Positions 8,534 through 17,504 of a stretch of DNA of 64,000 nt are shown here, piece after piece (the first letter of the stretch is position 1; the number at the start of each line of letters is the position of its first letter). The notes below the pieces were generated by a model. That model was not told the origin of the DNA. It did no database searches and worked only from the letters and a program-made list of their open reading frames with translations. The translations under genes were made by a program, and so were the position numbers. This DNA is from Bacteroides faecis MAJ27. GTDB taxonomy: Bacteria; Bacteroidota; Bacteroidia; Bacteroidales; Bacteroidaceae. The DNA is taken from positions 89,478 through 153,477 of the forward strand of contig NZ_FNNN01000015.1 in NCBI RefSeq assembly GCF_900106755.1, written 5' to 3'.

Positions 8534-9823
8534 ATGAAACAAGAAATTAAACCCGCTACCGGACGTCTGGGCGTGTTAGTAGTTGGAGTAGGTGGTGCGG
8601 TAGCTACCACAATGATTGTAGGTACACTAGCCTCTCGCAAGGGACTGGCAAAACCGATAGGATCTATTACACAGTTAGCCACAATGCGCATGGAAAACAA
8701 CGAAGAAAAACTCATCAAAGACGTTGTGCCTTTGACTGATTTGAACGACATTGTTTTCGGTGGTTGGGATATTTTCCCGGATAACGCATACGAAGCTGCC
8801 ATGTATGCTGAGGTTTTGAAAGAAAAAGACCTGAATGGTGTGAAAGATGAACTGGAAGCTATCAAGCCTATGCCGGCAGCTTTCGATCACAACTGGGCGA
8901 AACGTCTGAACGGTACTCATATCAAGAAGGCTGCTACCCGTTGGGAAATGGTAGAACAACTCCGTCAGGACATCCGCGACTTCAAGGCTGCCAACAACTG
9001 CGAACGTGTGGTTGTATTGTGGGCTGCAAGTACCGAAATCTACATTCCGCTGTCTGACGAACACATGTCACTTGCTGCTTTGGAGAAAGCAATGAAAGAT
9101 AACAATACAGAAGTTATCTCTCCGAGTATGTGTTATGCATATGCTGCTATTGCAGAAGATGCTCCGTTTGTAATGGGTGCTCCTAACTTGTGTGTAGATA
9201 CTCCTGCAATGTGGGAATTCTCTAAACAAAAGAATGTACCTATTTCAGGAAAAGACTTCAAGAGCGGTCAGACACTGATGAAAACAGTATTGGCACCGAT
9301 GTTCAAGACCCGTATGCTGGGTGTGAACGGCTGGTTCTCTACTAACATCCTGGGTAATCGTGACGGTGAAGTACTGGACGATCCGGACAACTTCAAGACA
9401 AAGGAAGTTAGTAAGCTGTCAGTAATCGACACTATCTTCGAACCGGAGAAATATCCGGACCTCTATGGAGACGTTTATCATAAAGTACGTATCAACTACT
9501 ATCCTCCACGTAAGGACAACAAAGAAGCATGGGATAACATCGACATCTTCGGATGGATGGGCTATCCGATGGAAATCAAGGTAAACTTCCTTTGCCGTGA
9601 CTCTATCCTTGCTGCTCCTATTGCACTCGATTTGGTGTTGTTCAGTGATTTGGCTATGCGTGCCGGCATGTGTGGCATCCAGACATGGTTGTCATTCTTC
9701 TGCAAGAGCCCGATGCACGATTTCGAACATCAGCCGGAACACGACCTGTTCACTCAATGGAGAATGGTAAAACAGACATTGCGTAACATGATTGGTGAAA
9801 AAGAACCTGATTATTTGGCTTAA
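8534..9823 (+). CDS. myo-inositol-1-phosphate synthase
   Basis: Converts glucose 6-phosphate to 1D-myo-inositol 3-phosphate using NAD, the first committed step of inositol-lipid synthesis. The N-terminal NAD-binding motif GVGGAVATT (residues 18-26) and the later segments NGWFSTNILGNRDGEVL and MGYPMEIKVNFLCRDS are characteristic of inositol-3-phosphate synthases. At 429 residues it is the prokaryotic length. The following genes encode a phosphatase, a CDP-alcohol phosphatidyltransferase and a PAP2 enzyme, matching the order I recall for the characterised B. thetaiotaomicron cluster BT_1526-BT_1522, so the product most likely feeds phosphatidylinositol and inositol sphingolipid synthesis. A strong hairpin terminator sits right behind it, which should make this gene more highly expressed than the rest of the cluster. 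Confidence 0.95.
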   Translation: MKQEIKPATGRLGVLVVGVGGAVATTMIVGTLASRKGLAKPIGSITQLATMRMENNEEKLIKDVVPLTDLNDIVFGGWDIFPDNAYEAAMYAEVLKEKDLNGVKDELEAIKPMPAAFDHNWAKRLNGTHIKKAATRWEMVEQLRQDIRDFKAANNCERVVVLWAASTEIYIPLSDEHMSLAALEKAMKDNNTEVISPSMCYAYAAIAEDAPFVMGAPNLCVDTPAMWEFSKQKNVPISGKDFKSGQTLMKTVLAPMFKTRMLGVNGWFSTNILGNRDGEVLDDPDNFKTKEVSKLSVIDTIFEPEKYPDLYGDVYHKVRINYYPPRKDNKEAWDNIDIFGWMGYPMEIKVNFLCRDSILAAPIALDLVLFSDLAMRAGMCGIQTWLSFFCKSPMHDFEHQPEHDLFTQWRMVKQTLRNMIGEKEPDYLA

Positions 9824-9851
9824 TTCGGGAAAATGTTCCTGATAAATATAT

Positions 9852-9883
9852 AAACTTTCCCCTTTTCAGTAAGGGGAAAGTTT
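9852..9883 (+). terminator. intrinsic terminator behind the inositol-phosphate synthase gene
   Basis: A perfect 13-bp stem (9852-9864 with 9871-9883) and a 6-base loop, with T residues at the end of the stem. It lies only 27 bases before the next gene of the same cluster, so readthrough or a second promoter is needed for the downstream genes. Confidence 0.75.
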
Positions 9884-9909
9884 TATTATTCTACACGCTA
9901 TTGGAAATA

Positions 9910-10389
9910 ATGAAGAGACCCTCCTTTCTACCTGTTTTTATAGGCACGGGCTTTGGCTCCGGTTTTTCTCCTTTTGCTCCCGGTACGGCTGGGGCGTTGC
10001 TGGCTTCTATCATTTGGATTGCACTCTATTTTCTGCTTCCTTTCACTGTTGTATTGTGGGCGACTGCCGCTTTGGTGATTGTATTTACCTTTGCAGGCAT
10101 TTGGGCTGCCAATAAGCTTGAATCTTGTTGGGGGGAAGACCCGTCACGCGTGGTGGTGGACGAGATGGTAGGAGTGTGGATTCCGTTGCTGGCTGTTCCC
10201 GATAATGGACACTGGTATTGGTACGTGACAGCTGCTTTTGCTCTGTTCCGCTTTTTCGATATTGTCAAACCATTGGGAGTACGCAAGATGGAGAGCCTCA
10301 AAGGAGGAGTAGGAGTGATGATGGATGATGTATTGGCGGGCGTGTATAGTTTTATCTTGTTAGCGGTGGCACGATGGGTGATTGGCTGA
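9910..10389 (+). CDS. PgpA-family phosphatase, probably phosphatidylinositol-phosphate phosphatase
   Basis: Integral membrane phosphatase of the phosphatidylglycerophosphatase A family. The ATG at 9910 (MKRPSFLP) is preferred over a TTG nine bases upstream. The family signature is visible: GTGFGSGFSPFAPGTAG near the N-terminus and the acidic block WGEDPSRVVVDEMVG, plus four hydrophobic segments. In ordinary bacteria this enzyme dephosphorylates phosphatidylglycerol phosphate. Here it lies between inositol-phosphate synthase and a CDP-alcohol phosphatidyltransferase, and in B. thetaiotaomicron the equivalent gene is assigned to removing phosphate from phosphatidylinositol phosphate, as I recall. 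The substrate call rests on context. Its 3' end overlaps the next gene by 16 bases. Confidence 0.85.
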   Translation: MKRPSFLPVFIGTGFGSGFSPFAPGTAGALLASIIWIALYFLLPFTVVLWATAALVIVFTFAGIWAANKLESCWGEDPSRVVVDEMVGVWIPLLAVPDNGHWYWYVTAAFALFRFFDIVKPLGVRKMESLKGGVGVMMDDVLAGVYSFILLAVARWVIG

Positions 10390-10868
10390 AAAGAGTTGCA
10401 CGGATGATCTCGCAGAAGGGTGGAGTCTTCATGTTTTTGAGGGCGCAGCTTTCGGCTCAGATGGCGACTATTGCAGACTTTCTGGTGACTATCCTTCTGG
10501 TAAGGCTGTTTGATGTCTACTACGTATATGCTACTCTGGCAGGAGCTATTTACGGGGGGATTGTCAACTGCGTTATCAATTATAAATGGACTTTTAAATC
10601 TAAAGGAAAGAAAACACATATTGCTGTGAAGTTCATTATTGTATGGATTTGCAGTATTTGGCTGAATACTTGGGGAACGTATACTTTGACGGAATCGTTA
10701 GCGAGAATTCCATGGGTACGCGATACACTCAGCCAGTATTTCGGAGACTTTTTTATTATCCCTAAAGTGATAGTAGCAGTCATTGTAGCGTTGTTCTGGA
10801 ATTATAATATGCAGCGCCTCTTTGTTTACCGGAATATAGATATAAGGAATTTATTCAAAAGGAATTGA
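10374..10868 (+). CDS. GtrA-family membrane protein
   Basis: Small polytopic membrane protein (164 residues, about four membrane segments) of the GtrA family, whose members are thought to help flip or present polyprenyl-linked or lipid-linked sugars. The segment FLRAQLSAQMATIADFLVTILLV and the motif NYKWTFKSKGKK are typical. The start overlaps the phosphatase gene by 16 bases, implying translational coupling. Its role in inositol-lipid synthesis is unknown; a part in moving the lipid or its head-group precursor across the inner membrane is inference. Confidence 0.82.
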   Translation: MGDWLKRVARMISQKGGVFMFLRAQLSAQMATIADFLVTILLVRLFDVYYVYATLAGAIYGGIVNCVINYKWTFKSKGKKTHIAVKFIIVWICSIWLNTWGTYTLTESLARIPWVRDTLSQYFGDFFIIPKVIVAVIVALFWNYNMQRLFVYRNIDIRNLFKRN

Positions 10869-10908
10869 AATAAAAACAGAAGATTTAGATAAAAACAGAT
10901 TAAGGTAT

Positions 10909-11577
10909 ATGAATTATAGAGATTACTTACAGCAGGTGATTTATAAGATAATCAATCCTCTGATACATGGAATGATTAAAATAGGAATTACTCCCAACTT
11001 TATCACTACTACCGGGTTCATTCTGAATGTAGTGGCGGCAGGAATGTTTGTCTATGCCGGTATCTATGGCGGACAAGACGATTTGGCTATTATCGGATGG
11101 GCGGGAGGCGTTATCCTGTTTGCCGGATTGTTCGATATGATGGATGGCCGTGTGGCACGTCTGGGAAACATGAGTTCCAAGTTCGGTGCACTCTATGATT
11201 CGGTGCTCGACCGTTACAGTGAGCTGATGACTTTCTTCGGTATCTGCTATTATCTGTCGATGAAAGATTATTTCTTTTATGCGATTATCGCTTTTGTAGC
11301 CCTGATCGGCTCGTTGATGGTGAGCTATGTGCGTGCCCGTGCCGAAGGTCTGGGAATTGAATGCAAAGTAGGATTTATGCAACGTCCGGAACGTGTGGTG
11401 CTGACGAGTCTTGGTGCTTTGTTCTGTGGCGTATTTAAGGATATAACGGCTTTCGACCCGATGCTGATATTGATCGTGCCTTTGTCCTTTGTAGCCCTTT
11501 TCGCTAACATTACCGCTTTTGCGCGTGTAAGACATTGCTATAAAGTAATGATGGCGGACGAACGGAAGAATGCATAA
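10909..11577 (+). CDS. CDP-alcohol phosphatidyltransferase (phosphatidylinositol-phosphate synthase candidate)
   Basis: Joins a phosphatidyl group from CDP-diacylglycerol to an alcohol. The catalytic motif D(x)2DG(x)2AR(x)8G(x)3D(x)3D is complete at about residues 77-102 (FDMMDGRVAR ... GALYDSVLD). Six hydrophobic segments and a length of 222 residues are normal. With inositol-phosphate synthase and a PgpA-type phosphatase in the same cluster, the acceptor is most likely inositol phosphate, giving phosphatidylinositol phosphate which the upstream phosphatase then trims. The alternative, phosphatidylglycerophosphate or phosphatidylserine synthase, is less likely in this setting. Confidence 0.88.
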   Translation: MNYRDYLQQVIYKIINPLIHGMIKIGITPNFITTTGFILNVVAAGMFVYAGIYGGQDDLAIIGWAGGVILFAGLFDMMDGRVARLGNMSSKFGALYDSVLDRYSELMTFFGICYYLSMKDYFFYAIIAFVALIGSLMVSYVRARAEGLGIECKVGFMQRPERVVLTSLGALFCGVFKDITAFDPMLILIVPLSFVALFANITAFARVRHCYKVMMADERKNA

Positions 11578-11595
11578 CTGAAAATATAAGTCGTG

Positions 11596-12531
11596 ATGAT
11601 ACAAACAACTAAAATGCCATCGAAGAAAGAAACCTTGACGGTTCTTGTGATCATGGCTCTTTTTTTGCTGCTGACAACAGTCTTTATCGGACTTCGTTCC
11701 GAACACCTGCTGATAGCGGCACTCTATTTGATTTTATTCTTTGCCGGGCTGCCTACCCGGAAGCTGGCAGTAGCTCTTCTTCCCTTTGCCCTATTCGGTA
11801 TTTCATATGACTGGATGCGCATTTGTCCTAACTACGAAGTGAATCCGATTGATGTAGAAGGACTTTATAATCTGGAGAAGTCTCTGTTCGGAGTGATGGA
11901 CAATGGGGTACTGGTGACTCCGTGTGAATTTTTTGCCGCGCATCATTGGGCGATGGCAGACGTCTTTGCAGGTATCTTCTATCTTTGCTGGGTTCCTGTC
12001 CCCATCCTGTTCGGGCTTTGCCTCTATTTCAAAAAAGAACGGAAGACGTATCTTCGCTTTGCGCTGGTCTTTTTATTTGTAAATCTGATCGGTTTTGCCG
12101 GTTATTATATTCATCCGGCTGCTCCGCCCTGGTATGCCATTAACTACGGTTTTGAACCGATCCTGAATACTCCGGGTAATGTGGCAGGACTGGGCCGTTT
12201 CGACGAGATTTTCGGAGTGTCTGTCTTTGATTCCATTTATGGACGTAATGCGAATGTCTTTGCGGCGGTCCCCTCTCTCCATGCAGCTTATATGGTAGTT
12301 GCATTGGTGTATGCCATCATCGGCAAGTGCAGATGGTATGTGATTACTCTTTTTTCTATCATCATGGCGGGTATTTGGGGAACAGCTGTCTATTCATGCC
12401 ATCACTACATCATTGACGTGTTGCTTGGAATCTCTTGCGCATTGACAGGCTGGTTGGTGTTCGAATACGGATTAATGAAAATCCGGGGATTCAGAAACTT
12501 CTTTGAACGATATTACCAGTATATTAAATAG
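11596..12531 (+). CDS. PAP2-superfamily enzyme, inositol phosphorylceramide synthase candidate
   Basis: Polytopic membrane protein of 311 residues from the ATG at 11596 (a GTG one codon upstream is the alternative). The C-terminal half carries PAP2-type active-site motifs: AAVPSLHAAY and a downstream SCHHYIIDV block with the HxxxD pattern. Inositol phosphorylceramide synthases of fungi and protozoa share this fold and transfer inositol phosphate from phosphatidylinositol to ceramide. Bacteroides makes sphingolipids, and the equivalent B. thetaiotaomicron gene is assigned this role as I recall. The stop codon overlaps the next start (TAGTG), so translation is coupled to the flippase-like gene. 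Confidence 0.8.
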   Translation: MIQTTKMPSKKETLTVLVIMALFLLLTTVFIGLRSEHLLIAALYLILFFAGLPTRKLAVALLPFALFGISYDWMRICPNYEVNPIDVEGLYNLEKSLFGVMDNGVLVTPCEFFAAHHWAMADVFAGIFYLCWVPVPILFGLCLYFKKERKTYLRFALVFLFVNLIGFAGYYIHPAAPPWYAINYGFEPILNTPGNVAGLGRFDEIFGVSVFDSIYGRNANVFAAVPSLHAAYMVVALVYAIIGKCRWYVITLFSIIMAGIWGTAVYSCHHYIIDVLLGISCALTGWLVFEYGLMKIRGFRNFFERYYQYIK

Positions 12532-13523
12532 TGAAGAATAAGTACCGCAATATATTCCTCGCATTCGGCATTGTTGCCGTCCTGATTATGATGTTCACTT
12601 TCGATATGGATTATCAGGAACTTTGGACGAATCTGAAACGTGCGGGAATATATTTGCCTTTGGTGCTGATCTTGTGGCTATCGGTCTATCTGATTAATAC
12701 AGTATCGTGGTATATCATCATCCGTAGCGGCGGCAAACCGGGATTCTCGTTTGCCCGTCTCTACAAATTCACCGTTACCGGCTTTGCTCTTAATTATGTG
12801 ACTCCCGTCGGACTGATGGGAGGGGAGCCTTACCGCATCATGGAGCTGAAACCCTATATCGGTGTAGAAAGGGCGACCTCTTCTGTGATCCTTTACGTGA
12901 TGATGCACATCTTTTCTCATTTTTGTTTCTGGCTGACTTCCGTACTGCTTTATATCTGCCTGTATCCGGTAGGATGGGGAATGGGGATTATATTGGGTGC
13001 TATTACAATCTTCTGCCTGCTGATAGCATTGTTGTTTATCAAAGGTTATCAGCACGGGATGGCAGTCGCTTTTGTCCGTTTGGGCAGCCGTCTTCCTTTT
13101 CTGAAAAAGAAGGTGATTCACTTTGCCGAAGTGCATCGGGAGCAGTTGGAGAATATAGATCAACAGATTTCCCTTCTTCACCGGCAAAAGAAACAAACGT
13201 TTTATGCAGCCCTTTCCTTAGAGTACATGGCGCGTGTGGTCAGCTGTCTCGAAATATGGCTGATTCTTAATGTGCTGACAACCCATGTCAGCTTTGCCGA
13301 CTGTTGCCTGATTGCCGCTTTTTCTTCATTATTGGCTAATCTTTTATTTTTCTTGCCGATGCAGCTGGGAGGTCGTGAAGGCGGTTTTGCCCTTGCTGTC
13401 GGTGGTCTTTCCCTTTCCGGAGCTTACGGAGTGTATGCCGCGTTGATTACCCGTGTACGCGAAATGGTTTGGATCGTTATCGGGCTTGCTCTTATGAAGG
13501 TAGGGAATAAGGTAAAAGAGTAG
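12531..13523 (+). CDS. LPG_synthase_TM/UPF0104 (YbhN-like) flippase family protein
   Basis: Integral membrane protein of 330 residues with about eight hydrophobic segments, matching the family of the membrane half of MprF, whose characterised members flip lipids across the inner membrane. Family features include SGGKPGFSFARLYKFTVTGFALNYVTPVGLMGGEPYR (glycine- and proline-rich first half) and the later MQLGGREGGFALAVGGL segment. The GTG start overlaps the upstream stop codon by one base. As the last gene of the inositol-lipid cluster it is a plausible flippase or regulator for inositol lipids; this is inference from context. Confidence 0.8.
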   Translation: MKNKYRNIFLAFGIVAVLIMMFTFDMDYQELWTNLKRAGIYLPLVLILWLSVYLINTVSWYIIIRSGGKPGFSFARLYKFTVTGFALNYVTPVGLMGGEPYRIMELKPYIGVERATSSVILYVMMHIFSHFCFWLTSVLLYICLYPVGWGMGIILGAITIFCLLIALLFIKGYQHGMAVAFVRLGSRLPFLKKKVIHFAEVHREQLENIDQQISLLHRQKKQTFYAALSLEYMARVVSCLEIWLILNVLTTHVSFADCCLIAAFSSLLANLLFFLPMQLGGREGGFALAVGGLSLSGAYGVYAALITRVREMVWIVIGLALMKVGNKVKE

Positions 13524-13586
13524 TGGTATCCGGAAAATATTACCCTAATTTTAATTGCGGATAGAACGGATTATTACATAAATTTA

Positions 13587-13594
13587 TAACTTTG
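13587..13594 (+). promoter_or_regulatory. -7 element of the alcohol dehydrogenase gene
   Basis: TAACTTTG fits TAnnTTTG, 35 bases ahead of the start codon. No clear -33 TTTG at the right distance. Confidence 0.4.
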
Positions 13595-13629
13595 TGAGGC
13601 TTATATAAAGACTTACTAAAAGTACGACA

Positions 13630-14802
13630 ATGAACAATTTTATCTTTTATAGTCCTACCGAATTTGTATTCGGGCGGGATACGGAAACTCAAACGGGAGC
13701 ACTGGTACAGAAGTACGGTGCACGAAAAGTAATGATTGTCTATGGAGGCGGTTCGGTAGTGCGCAGCGGTCTGCTTGCCCGTGTGGAAGACTCCTTGCGG
13801 AAAGCAGGCATTCCTTATTGTATGCTGGGTGGAGTACAGCCTAATCCCATAGATACGAAAGTATATGAAGGTATCGACCTGTGCCGGAAAGAAAACGTTG
13901 ACATGATGCTTGCGGTAGGAGGCGGTTCGGTGATTGATACAGCGAAAGCCATTGCTGCCGGAGTACCTTATGACGGTGACTTCTGGGATTTCTACATAGG
14001 AAAATCCATCGTGGCCAAAGCACTGAAGGTTGCTGTCGTGCTGACGATTCCCGCTGCCGGAAGTGAAGGTTCCGGCAATACCGTGATCACTAAAGTCGAC
14101 GGATTGCAGAAATTAAGCCTGCGTGCGCCCGGCGTGCTGCGTCCTGTATTTGCGGTGATGAATCCTGAACTGACTTATACACTTCCTCCCTTCCAGACTG
14201 CCTGTGGCATTGCCGATATGATGGCGCACATTATGGAGCGTTACTTTACCAATACAAAAGAAGTAGAGATAGGCGACCGCCTGTGCGAAGGCACATTGCT
14301 TGCCATTATCAAAGAAGCGGCAACGGTGATGAAAGAACCCGAAAACTACGGTGCCCGTGCCAATCTGATGTGGTGTGGAACCATCGCCCATAACGGAACA
14401 TGCGGGGTCGGTTGCGAAGAAGACTGGGCTTCCCATTTCCTCGAACATGAAATCAGTGCTATCTACAATGTTACTCATGGAGCCGGTCTGTCTGTGATCT
14501 TCCCTGCCTGGATGACATGGATGACAGAACACAATGTAGATAAAATAGCCCAATATGCTGTTCGTGTGTGGGGAGTGGAAGAGTCGGACGATAAAAAGAA
14601 AGTGGCACTTGAAGGGATTGCCCGCTTGAAAGCTTTCTTCAAATCGATTGGCTTACCTGTAACCTTCAAAGAACTGGGTATAGAAAATCCGGATATTGAC
14701 CGCCTTGCAGATAGTCTGCATCGCAATAAAGGTGAATTTGTGGGTAACTATGTGAAGCTGACAAAGAAAGACAGTAAGGAGATCTACCGCCTGGCATTAT
14801 AA
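13630..14802 (+). CDS. iron-containing alcohol dehydrogenase (YqhD/butanol dehydrogenase type)
   Basis: Cytosolic NAD(P)H-dependent aldehyde or ketone reductase of 390 residues. The N-terminal nucleotide-binding half has the GGGSVIDTAKAIA motif and the cofactor-loop segment YGGGSVVRSG. The metal-binding half has the expected Asp/His ligands in ADMMAHIMERY and ...HFLEHEISAIYNVTHGAGLS. The pattern CGVGCEEDWASHFLEHE resembles YqhD and BdhA proteins, which reduce short-chain aldehydes and usually prefer NADPH. Its substrate is not predictable. It stands alone with its own -7 element. Confidence 0.93.
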   Translation: MNNFIFYSPTEFVFGRDTETQTGALVQKYGARKVMIVYGGGSVVRSGLLARVEDSLRKAGIPYCMLGGVQPNPIDTKVYEGIDLCRKENVDMMLAVGGGSVIDTAKAIAAGVPYDGDFWDFYIGKSIVAKALKVAVVLTIPAAGSEGSGNTVITKVDGLQKLSLRAPGVLRPVFAVMNPELTYTLPPFQTACGIADMMAHIMERYFTNTKEVEIGDRLCEGTLLAIIKEAATVMKEPENYGARANLMWCGTIAHNGTCGVGCEEDWASHFLEHEISAIYNVTHGAGLSVIFPAWMTWMTEHNVDKIAQYAVRVWGVEESDDKKKVALEGIARLKAFFKSIGLPVTFKELGIENPDIDRLADSLHRNKGEFVGNYVKLTKKDSKEIYRLAL

Positions 14803-14832
14803 AAAACGATCATACGCCGGAATGATTATAGT

Positions 14833-14863
14833 TTTGGATAGTTCGTTCAAATAATTATCTTTG
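14833..14863 (+). promoter_or_regulatory. Bacteroides-type promoter of the metzincin-like gene
   Basis: TTTG at 14833-14836, a 19-base spacer, and TATCTTTG at 14856-14863. Both elements match the Bacteroides primary sigma consensus exactly; the start codon is 33 bases downstream. Confidence 0.75.
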
Positions 14864-14895
14864 TATTTCAAATAAATACATATAATATTGGACAC

Positions 14896-17454
14896 ATGAA
14901 GAAATTAGTCTCAACTCTAATGATTCTGGCGATGCTCATTCCATCAGTCGGGGCGCAATCTACAGACATTTTTAAAAAGAAGAAGAAAAAGAAAGGAAAG
15001 ACAGAGGAAGTAGCCAAAGTCAAAACCGATTCTGTTGCCAACAGGAAGAAAGATGCCTTGCAACCTTATGCAAGAGTAATTACCGGCAAGGCTAAAACGA
15101 TGAATGGCTTCTTCAAAGTGCACAATGTAGAAGGCAGATATTATTTTGAAATTCCCGACTCGCTCTTCGGACGTGATGTACTGATAGTGAATCGGATCGT
15201 GAAGGCTCCCGTAGATATGCAAAAGCGCAAAGTCGGTTATCCGGGAGATCAGATCGGAGATGAAGTGATCCGTTTCGAAAAGGGAAATGGCGATAAACTG
15301 TTTGTTCGTGAAATCTCTTATATTGAACATTCTTCGGATACATTAGGATTGTATCAGGCAGTACTGAATTCTAATGTACAGCCCATTATAGCCACTTTTC
15401 CTCTGAAAACGGTCCGTAAAGAAGGCGAGACGAACAATTACGTCATAGATATGACTGACTATATCCGCAGGGATAACAAACTGTTTTCATTTGAAAGCCG
15501 TGCGAAAAACAATGCCGGGATAGGAGGTATGGTAGATGATGCCAGCTATATTGATACTCTGAAGGCATTTCCGCGTAATATCGAAGTCCGTACGGTACGT
15601 ACTTTTCAGCGGAGAGCCTCATCACCTGCAGGAGCCGGAACATCCGTGTCTTCCGCTCCAAGTTCTCCGTTGACATACGAGCTGAACAGTTCTATGATGT
15701 TACTCCCCAAAGAACCGATGAAATCAAGACTGTATGATAGCAGAGTAGGTTACTTTGCTGTCAGCTACAAGGATTTTGACGAAAATCCTCAGGGGGTGGA
15801 GTATAAAGCGAAGATTACCCGCTGGCGTCTTGAGCCGAAAGACGAGGATATAGAAAAATACCTGAAGGGAGAACTGGTGGAACCAAAGAATCCGATTGTG
15901 ATCTATATCGATCCGGCCACTCCCAAGAAGTGGGTACCTTACTTGATTCAAGGTGTCAATGACTGGCAGAAAGCTTTTGAAAAGGCCGGATTTAAGAATG
16001 CCATTATAGGCAAAGAAGCTCCGACAGACGATCCTGAATGGAGTTTGGAGGATGCGCGTCATTCCGCTATCGTATATAAACCTTCCGATATTCCAAATGC
16101 GAGCGGTCCTCATGTACACGACCCTCGCAGCGGTGAGATTCTGGAAACGCATATCAACTGGTATCACAATGTGATGAGCCTGTTGTACAACTGGTATATC
16201 GTGCAGGCTGGAGCTGTCGATCCGGGTGCACGCAAACCTCTGTTTGACGATGAATTGATGGGGCAGCTGATTCGTTTTGTATCTTCTCATGAAGTAGGCC
16301 ATACGTTGGGACTGCGTCACAACTTCGGCTCTTCCAGCACGGTTCCTGTAGAAAAGCTACGAGACAAAGCATGGGTGGAAGCCAACGGTCATACTCCTTC
16401 TATCATGGATTATGCACGGTTTAATTATGTAGCGCAGCCCGAAGATAACATATCCCGTGCCGGAATCTTCCCCCGCATCGGTATGTACGATGAGTGGGCT
16501 ATCGAATGGGGATATCGCTGGATGCCCGAATATAAGACGCCCGAAGCCGAAATCCCTCACATGAACAAGTGGATTATCAGTAAACTACAAGAGGATAAAC
16601 GTTACACTTTTGGTACGGAAAGTGACCGGAACGATCCTCGTAATCAGAATGAGGATTTGGGTGACGATGCTGTATTGGCGAGCACTTATGGTATCAAAAA
16701 TCTGAAACGCATCATGCCTGAAATTATGAACTGGACTTACGAACCGAACGAAGGCTACGCTAAAGCATCCAGTCTGTATCAGAATATAGTGGGGCAGTTT
16801 AATCTGTATATGCGTCATGTAGCGACGAATGTGGGTGGTATTTATAGTACCCCGGTTTCCGTAGAGCAGACTGACGTCAAAGCAATGGAATATGTACCCA
16901 AAGATATTCAGAGAAAAGCAGTTATCTTTTTGAATAAGGAACTGTTTAATACTCCCAACTGGTTGCTGGATAAGAAGCTTGCCGAAAGAGCCAGAATCAA
17001 CACTTACAATGCTGTATTCCGTGTACAGAGCAGCATTCTGAAGCAACTCTTAAGCAAGAACACGTTGGATAAAATGACAAACGATGAATTCTTGAACGGT
17101 ACAAAGGCATATACAGCCAATAACCTGTTTACTGACTTGAAGAAAGGTATCTGGAGCGATCTGCAAGGCGGTAAGAGACCGGATTATGCCCAGCGTAATT
17201 TGCAGAAAGTTTATGTCAACGCTTTGATCTCGATGATTGATAAGCCGAAAGGTAACTCTTCATCGCTTCTGGGTATGATGACGAGTGTTTTATCCTCGTC
17301 TGATTCTCCTTCCGAAGCACCGACAATTGCCCGTGGACAGTTGCTCGAATTAAGGAGGTCATTGGCAAGTGCGGCAAGTGCTTCTACGGGGATTGTCCGG
17401 AGTCACTATCTGAACTTGCAGGCACTGATTGATGCAGCTTTTGATGCACGATAA
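14896..17454 (+). CDS. secreted metzincin-like zinc metalloprotease (DUF5117/DUF4953 family)
   Basis: Large exported protein of 852 residues. It has a signal peptide (MKKLVSTLMILAMLIPSVGAQ), then a lysine-rich stretch (seven consecutive lysines near residue 30), then DUF5117/DUF5118-like sequence and a catalytic domain with SSHEVGHTLGLRHNF. This is a complete HExxHxxGxxH metzincin zinc site, and it is followed about 30 residues later by SIMDYARFNY, a proper Met-turn. The C-terminal part fits DUF4953. All catalytic residues are present, so activity is plausible; the substrate is unknown. The protein probably acts in the periplasm or at the surface; no lipobox is seen. A strong promoter precedes it and a bidirectional terminator follows. 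Confidence 0.85.
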   Translation: MKKLVSTLMILAMLIPSVGAQSTDIFKKKKKKKGKTEEVAKVKTDSVANRKKDALQPYARVITGKAKTMNGFFKVHNVEGRYYFEIPDSLFGRDVLIVNRIVKAPVDMQKRKVGYPGDQIGDEVIRFEKGNGDKLFVREISYIEHSSDTLGLYQAVLNSNVQPIIATFPLKTVRKEGETNNYVIDMTDYIRRDNKLFSFESRAKNNAGIGGMVDDASYIDTLKAFPRNIEVRTVRTFQRRASSPAGAGTSVSSAPSSPLTYELNSSMMLLPKEPMKSRLYDSRVGYFAVSYKDFDENPQGVEYKAKITRWRLEPKDEDIEKYLKGELVEPKNPIVIYIDPATPKKWVPYLIQGVNDWQKAFEKAGFKNAIIGKEAPTDDPEWSLEDARHSAIVYKPSDIPNASGPHVHDPRSGEILETHINWYHNVMSLLYNWYIVQAGAVDPGARKPLFDDELMGQLIRFVSSHEVGHTLGLRHNFGSSSTVPVEKLRDKAWVEANGHTPSIMDYARFNYVAQPEDNISRAGIFPRIGMYDEWAIEWGYRWMPEYKTPEAEIPHMNKWIISKLQEDKRYTFGTESDRNDPRNQNEDLGDDAVLASTYGIKNLKRIMPEIMNWTYEPNEGYAKASSLYQNIVGQFNLYMRHVATNVGGIYSTPVSVEQTDVKAMEYVPKDIQRKAVIFLNKELFNTPNWLLDKKLAERARINTYNAVFRVQSSILKQLLSKNTLDKMTNDEFLNGTKAYTANNLFTDLKKGIWSDLQGGKRPDYAQRNLQKVYVNALISMIDKPKGNSSSLLGMMTSVLSSSDSPSEAPTIARGQLLELRRSLASAASASTGIVRSHYLNLQALIDAAFDAR

Positions 17455-17460
17455 GGTATA

Positions 17461-17504
17461 GTTTAAATGAAAGGTTGACATTGAGGTCAACCTTTCATTT
17501 AAAC
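17461..17504. terminator. bidirectional terminator between metalloprotease and Fic genes
   Basis: A perfect 19-bp inverted repeat (17461-17479 with 17486-17504) with a 6-base loop between convergent genes. The stop codon of the Fic gene (17499-17501) is inside the right arm. Confidence 0.8.
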
